Assembly: GCA_937967505.1 (NCBI GenBank)
Contig: CALCJM010000080.1
Coordinates: forward strand, 1 to 44,827
Length of the DNA: 44,827 nucleotides
Source: an uncultured Pirellulaceae bacterium
GTDB taxonomy: Bacteria > Planctomycetota > Planctomycetia > Pirellulales > Pirellulaceae
Reading direction: 5' to 3'
Shown: positions 42,868 through 44,827 of the stretch, one piece after another
Layout of the letters: each line of letters opens with the position of its first letter
Position numbering within the stretch: position 1 is the first letter of the stretch
Made by a program: the position numbers and the translations under genes
Notes under the pieces: generated by a model
Told to the model about the DNA's origin: nothing
The model's input: the letters and a program-made list of their open reading frames with translations, nothing else
Database searches by the model: none

Positions 42868-43910
42868 GGGCGGCCCTGTGGGTTCATTGCACCGGACTGA
42901 TCTGATTTATCACCGACAGGAGCCTGCCGGGCAAACGGGTCTTCTGCGACAGGCGCTGCCGCGATATTTTCTACTGTTGATGTGGCGGCGGATATTACCG
43001 GGACAGGTGCAACCGCCATGACGGGGGCGGTGTCTTCAGTGTTGAACTGTGAAAATGTTTTGAAGTACAACGCGTTGAGCATTAGCGTGGGATCAATGTC
43101 GGCAGGAAAGCCAAACTTTTGCATCAACGGTTTGGCCAGTTGGAAGGCGATCTCGTACGAATGAGCCGGCCCCAGACGCGGTGTCGCTTCGACAAACGCA
43201 GCCAGTGCTTTGGCCAGTGCCGGCGTCACGACAAAATCGTTGGGAATCATCTCGGCAAGCTTCTCCACGCGCGGGTCGGTGAAACTTGCCAGCTCCGGTG
43301 CCCAATCACGTTCAACCAGAACCACCATGGTGCCAGCCACCAAATCGCCGATGCGCTGGAAGCGCGGACTGGCGACCATGCAGATCAACCCTGCCAAAAA
43401 CAGCGGGATCCCCCAGGCATCTTCGTAGAAGTCAAACACAAAGAAAATCGTTGTTGGGATAAAAGGCATGATATCTAGGAATCGAAACAGGTTTCGCACC
43501 ATTGCCTGCACACCATCGATCGCCGATCCGTCAGTGGAGATGACCCGCATGTGGGTGATTTGTTTTCCAAGGGTCTGGCCATTGCGTAGCGTTTCGCAAA
43601 CCGCCCCATAGAACCAGAATGAAACGGCGGCGATGATCGCCAGCAAGCCAAAAGATGAACTAATTAGTTCTTTAAAGAAATCTCCGCTGATCCACGGCAT
43701 TGCCCATGCCAGCAGTATAAACATCACAATGATGGTCACGCAGCATCCCAGAAAGGCCAGCCCAACGATTAAGAGATCCAAGGCATAGGCCATCAAGCGT
43801 CGAAACGGGCCGATGACCTGATACTGGAACGCAATTTTCTCCGGTGTCTCGACACGTACAGTGGTGTCGAGCTGTTGGTATTGAGAGATTGGCCGTTTTG
43901 GTGGGCTCAT
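42864..43910 (-). CDS. RDD family membrane protein
   Basis: 348 residues; first gene of the MoxR cluster. Membrane segments near 42-70, 88-110 and 140-180 belong to the RDD domain, with the Arg and Asp pairs in RRLMAYALDLLIVG and GQTLGKQITHMRVI. The C-terminal ~150 residues are soluble, ending in an Ala/Pro/Val-rich low-complexity tail. The promoter is probably in 43911-44150. RDD proteins are often transport-like or act as membrane anchors; the function here is not known. Confidence 0.88.
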   Translation of the reverse strand: MSPPKRPISQYQQLDTTVRVETPEKIAFQYQVIGPFRRLMAYALDLLIVGLAFLGCCVTIIVMFILLAWAMPWISGDFFKELISSSFGLLAIIAAVSFWFYGAVCETLRNGQTLGKQITHMRVISTDGSAIDGVQAMVRNLFRFLDIMPFIPTTIFFVFDFYEDAWGIPLFLAGLICMVASPRFQRIGDLVAGTMVVLVERDWAPELASFTDPRVEKLAEMIPNDFVVTPALAKALAAFVEATPRLGPAHSYEIAFQLAKPLMQKFGFPADIDPTLMLNALYFKTFSQFNTEDTAPVMAVAPVPVISAATSTVENIAAAPVAEDPFARQAPVGDKSDQSGAMNPQGRP

Positions 43911-44232
43911 TAAGACCTGTGTAGTTCTGCCGCATCGATTAAGAAAAGGAGACAGTCAGTTTACCATCCCGGCGGGACGTGAGACAGGGCTGGGAGAAAA
44001 CGCCAAGCCTACTTTACAGCACCCAGTACTCTCAACAAACCCGGGCACCTCTAATCTCCCCCAGGATAACAGCAATGCCGAACCGGCAACGAAATACTTG
44101 GCTACCATCGCTAGGATGGAATAGGGCAGAGGGTGGTGAGTGGCAGGGTGAGTCCTCCACGCTCTGGCGAGCGTAGCCACGTTTGTGTGTGGTGCGCTTT
44201 ATCGCAAATGTTGCTAAGTTCGTCTTTCGCAG
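43911..44232. other. intergenic region between MoxR cluster and IS remnants
   Basis: 322 bp. It includes the MoxR cluster promoter region, dispersed element copy 3 (44156-44185), and the IS end beginning at 44217. No gene seen. Confidence 0.5.
44156..44185 (+). repeat. dispersed palindromic intergenic element, copy 3
   Basis: TCCACGCTCTGGCGAG, then CGTAGCCACGTTTG. Closest to copy 2 (reverse strand of 36069-36096). It lies 30 bp from the IS remnant. Confidence 0.6.
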
Positions 44233-44355
44233 TTATGCGGCGAGAGCGATGAGGTATTCGAGGGGTTTGAGTATTTTACGAACCGCCCTTGGAATCCCGG
44301 GGGTTGATAAATGTCTTGTTCGGAAATTGGCTAAAGAGTCGGTTCTCAGCGCGAC
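44217..44355. repeat. 139-bp direct repeat, left copy
   Basis: Direct repeat of 44689-44827 with 13 mismatches by my count (about 91% identity). It begins AGTTCGTCTTTCGCAG, probably the IS end, and covers the last ~40 codons of a transposase on the minus strand. Confidence 0.9.
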
Positions 44356-44688
44356 TACCATCTCGGTGAAAGAAGCGTGCTCTTTTCCTCTCCATTTGCG
44401 CAGCGCAGGTGCGGGTTTCTTGCGGATGCATTGGTGCCACAGAACGATCAGCGAATACATCAGCAACCCCGCTGGAACAGTGCGACGAACCGCCTTCGTT
44501 TTTCGATTCTCTGCTTCGCCTAATCCTAAATACTGCTTGCTATCAAGGAAAGTGACTTCAATCGGCCATCGCCACGAGAACCAAAGAAGAATCACCGTCG
44601 CTTCAGCAGCAACTTCTGTGCTGTCGAAGACTTCACGACCTCGACCGCCACGCTGGTGCTCAATCGCGACAACCTTAACGGCAAGTTT
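44233..44688 (-). pseudogene. truncated DDE transposase, C-terminal part (older copy)
   Basis: Minus-strand reading frame open from about 44688 to the TAA at 44233. The text (RGREVFDSTEVAAEATVILL and on) includes FSWRWPIEVTFLDSKQYLGL, whose F-x2-R-x3-E-x6-K pattern is the YREK signature of IS4-superfamily DDE transposases with the catalytic Glu; the N-terminal part with the two Asp residues is missing. It is cut off at 44688, exactly where the end of the second copy (AGTTCGTC…) begins, so it was probably split by insertion of that copy. Exact IS family is not certain. Confidence 0.8.
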
Positions 44689-44827
44689 AGTTCGTCTTTC
44701 GCAGTTATGCAGCGAGTGCGATGAGGTATTCCAGTGGCTTGAGTATTTTATGAACCGCCCTTGGAATCCCGGGGGTTGATAAATGTTTTCTCCGGAAATC
44801 GGCTAAAGAGTCGGTTCTCAATGCGGC
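44689..44827 (-). mobile_element. IS element, 3' end of a second copy, running off the window
   Basis: Contains the last ~40 codons of a transposase (…FRRKHLSTPG, ending LEYLIALAA, TAA at 44705-44707) and a terminal AGTTCGTCTTTCGCAG. It is ~91% identical to the same part of the truncated copy. No inactivating change is seen in the visible part. The rest lies beyond the right edge. Confidence 0.8.

Overview
The window looks like a piece of a planctomycete chromosome, most likely of the Pirellulaceae (Rhodopirellula-like) type. The evidence is a PEP-CTERM secreted protein, a very large alpha-2-macroglobulin, a redoxin/cytochrome c/copper-monooxygenase/EF-hand fusion of a kind typical of planctomycetes, several conserved proteins that I associate with that phylum, and housekeeping genes in small, loosely packed operons with many TTG and GTG starts. 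This assignment is inference from gene content; no rRNA or tRNA gene is present to confirm it.

Layout. 1-3618 (+): a nitrate/taurine-type ABC importer. It has a binding protein fused to an OmpA domain (5' end broken by apparent single-base losses), a permease, an ATPase, and then a coiled-coil membrane-associated protein. 3857-9937 (+): a 2026-residue alpha-2-macroglobulin with an intact thioester motif. 9921-14720 (-): a secreted hypothetical protein, rpmA, obg, coaX and a short MnmE-like GTPase that lacks the C-terminal tRNA-modification part. 15195-18134 (+): a planctomycete membrane protein and the redoxin-heme-copper-EF-hand enzyme, ending in a 105-nt hairpin. 18236-19552 (-): surE and a mogA/moaB-type gene. 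19553-20414 is an RNA-like gap with an isolated strong terminator. 20415-21335 (+): a PEP-CTERM protein with a spondin-like domain, then a perfect terminator. 21470-23440 (-): a sodium/solute symporter. 23993-27681 (+): a small integral membrane protein, a PlsC/CdsA-like lipid pair and rsmG.

28180-33763 (-): a three-gene DNA-repair-like cluster made of a SbcD/Mre11-like phosphoesterase with a degenerate active site, a YhaN/SbcC-like ATPase with a mid-protein membrane hairpin and a C-terminal extension, and a family-5 uracil-DNA glycosylase joined to it by an ATGA overlap. This is the best candidate for an under-described system. 34027-34821 (+) is trpC, convergent with purM (34846-35913, -). 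36163-43910 (-) is a seven-gene MoxR cluster (RDD, SpoIIM-like, membrane protein, DUF4129-like, DUF4350-like, MoxR with an N-terminal zinc ribbon, DUF58), mostly coupled by 4-bp overlaps. The right edge holds two tandem transposase 3' ends about 91% identical, apparently one IS inserted into another.

Across the window, a roughly 28-nt intergenic palindromic element recurs three times, next to the macroglobulin gene, between the purM and DUF58 genes, and beside the IS remnants. Most remaining long open frames are antisense or out-of-frame shadows of the genes listed.
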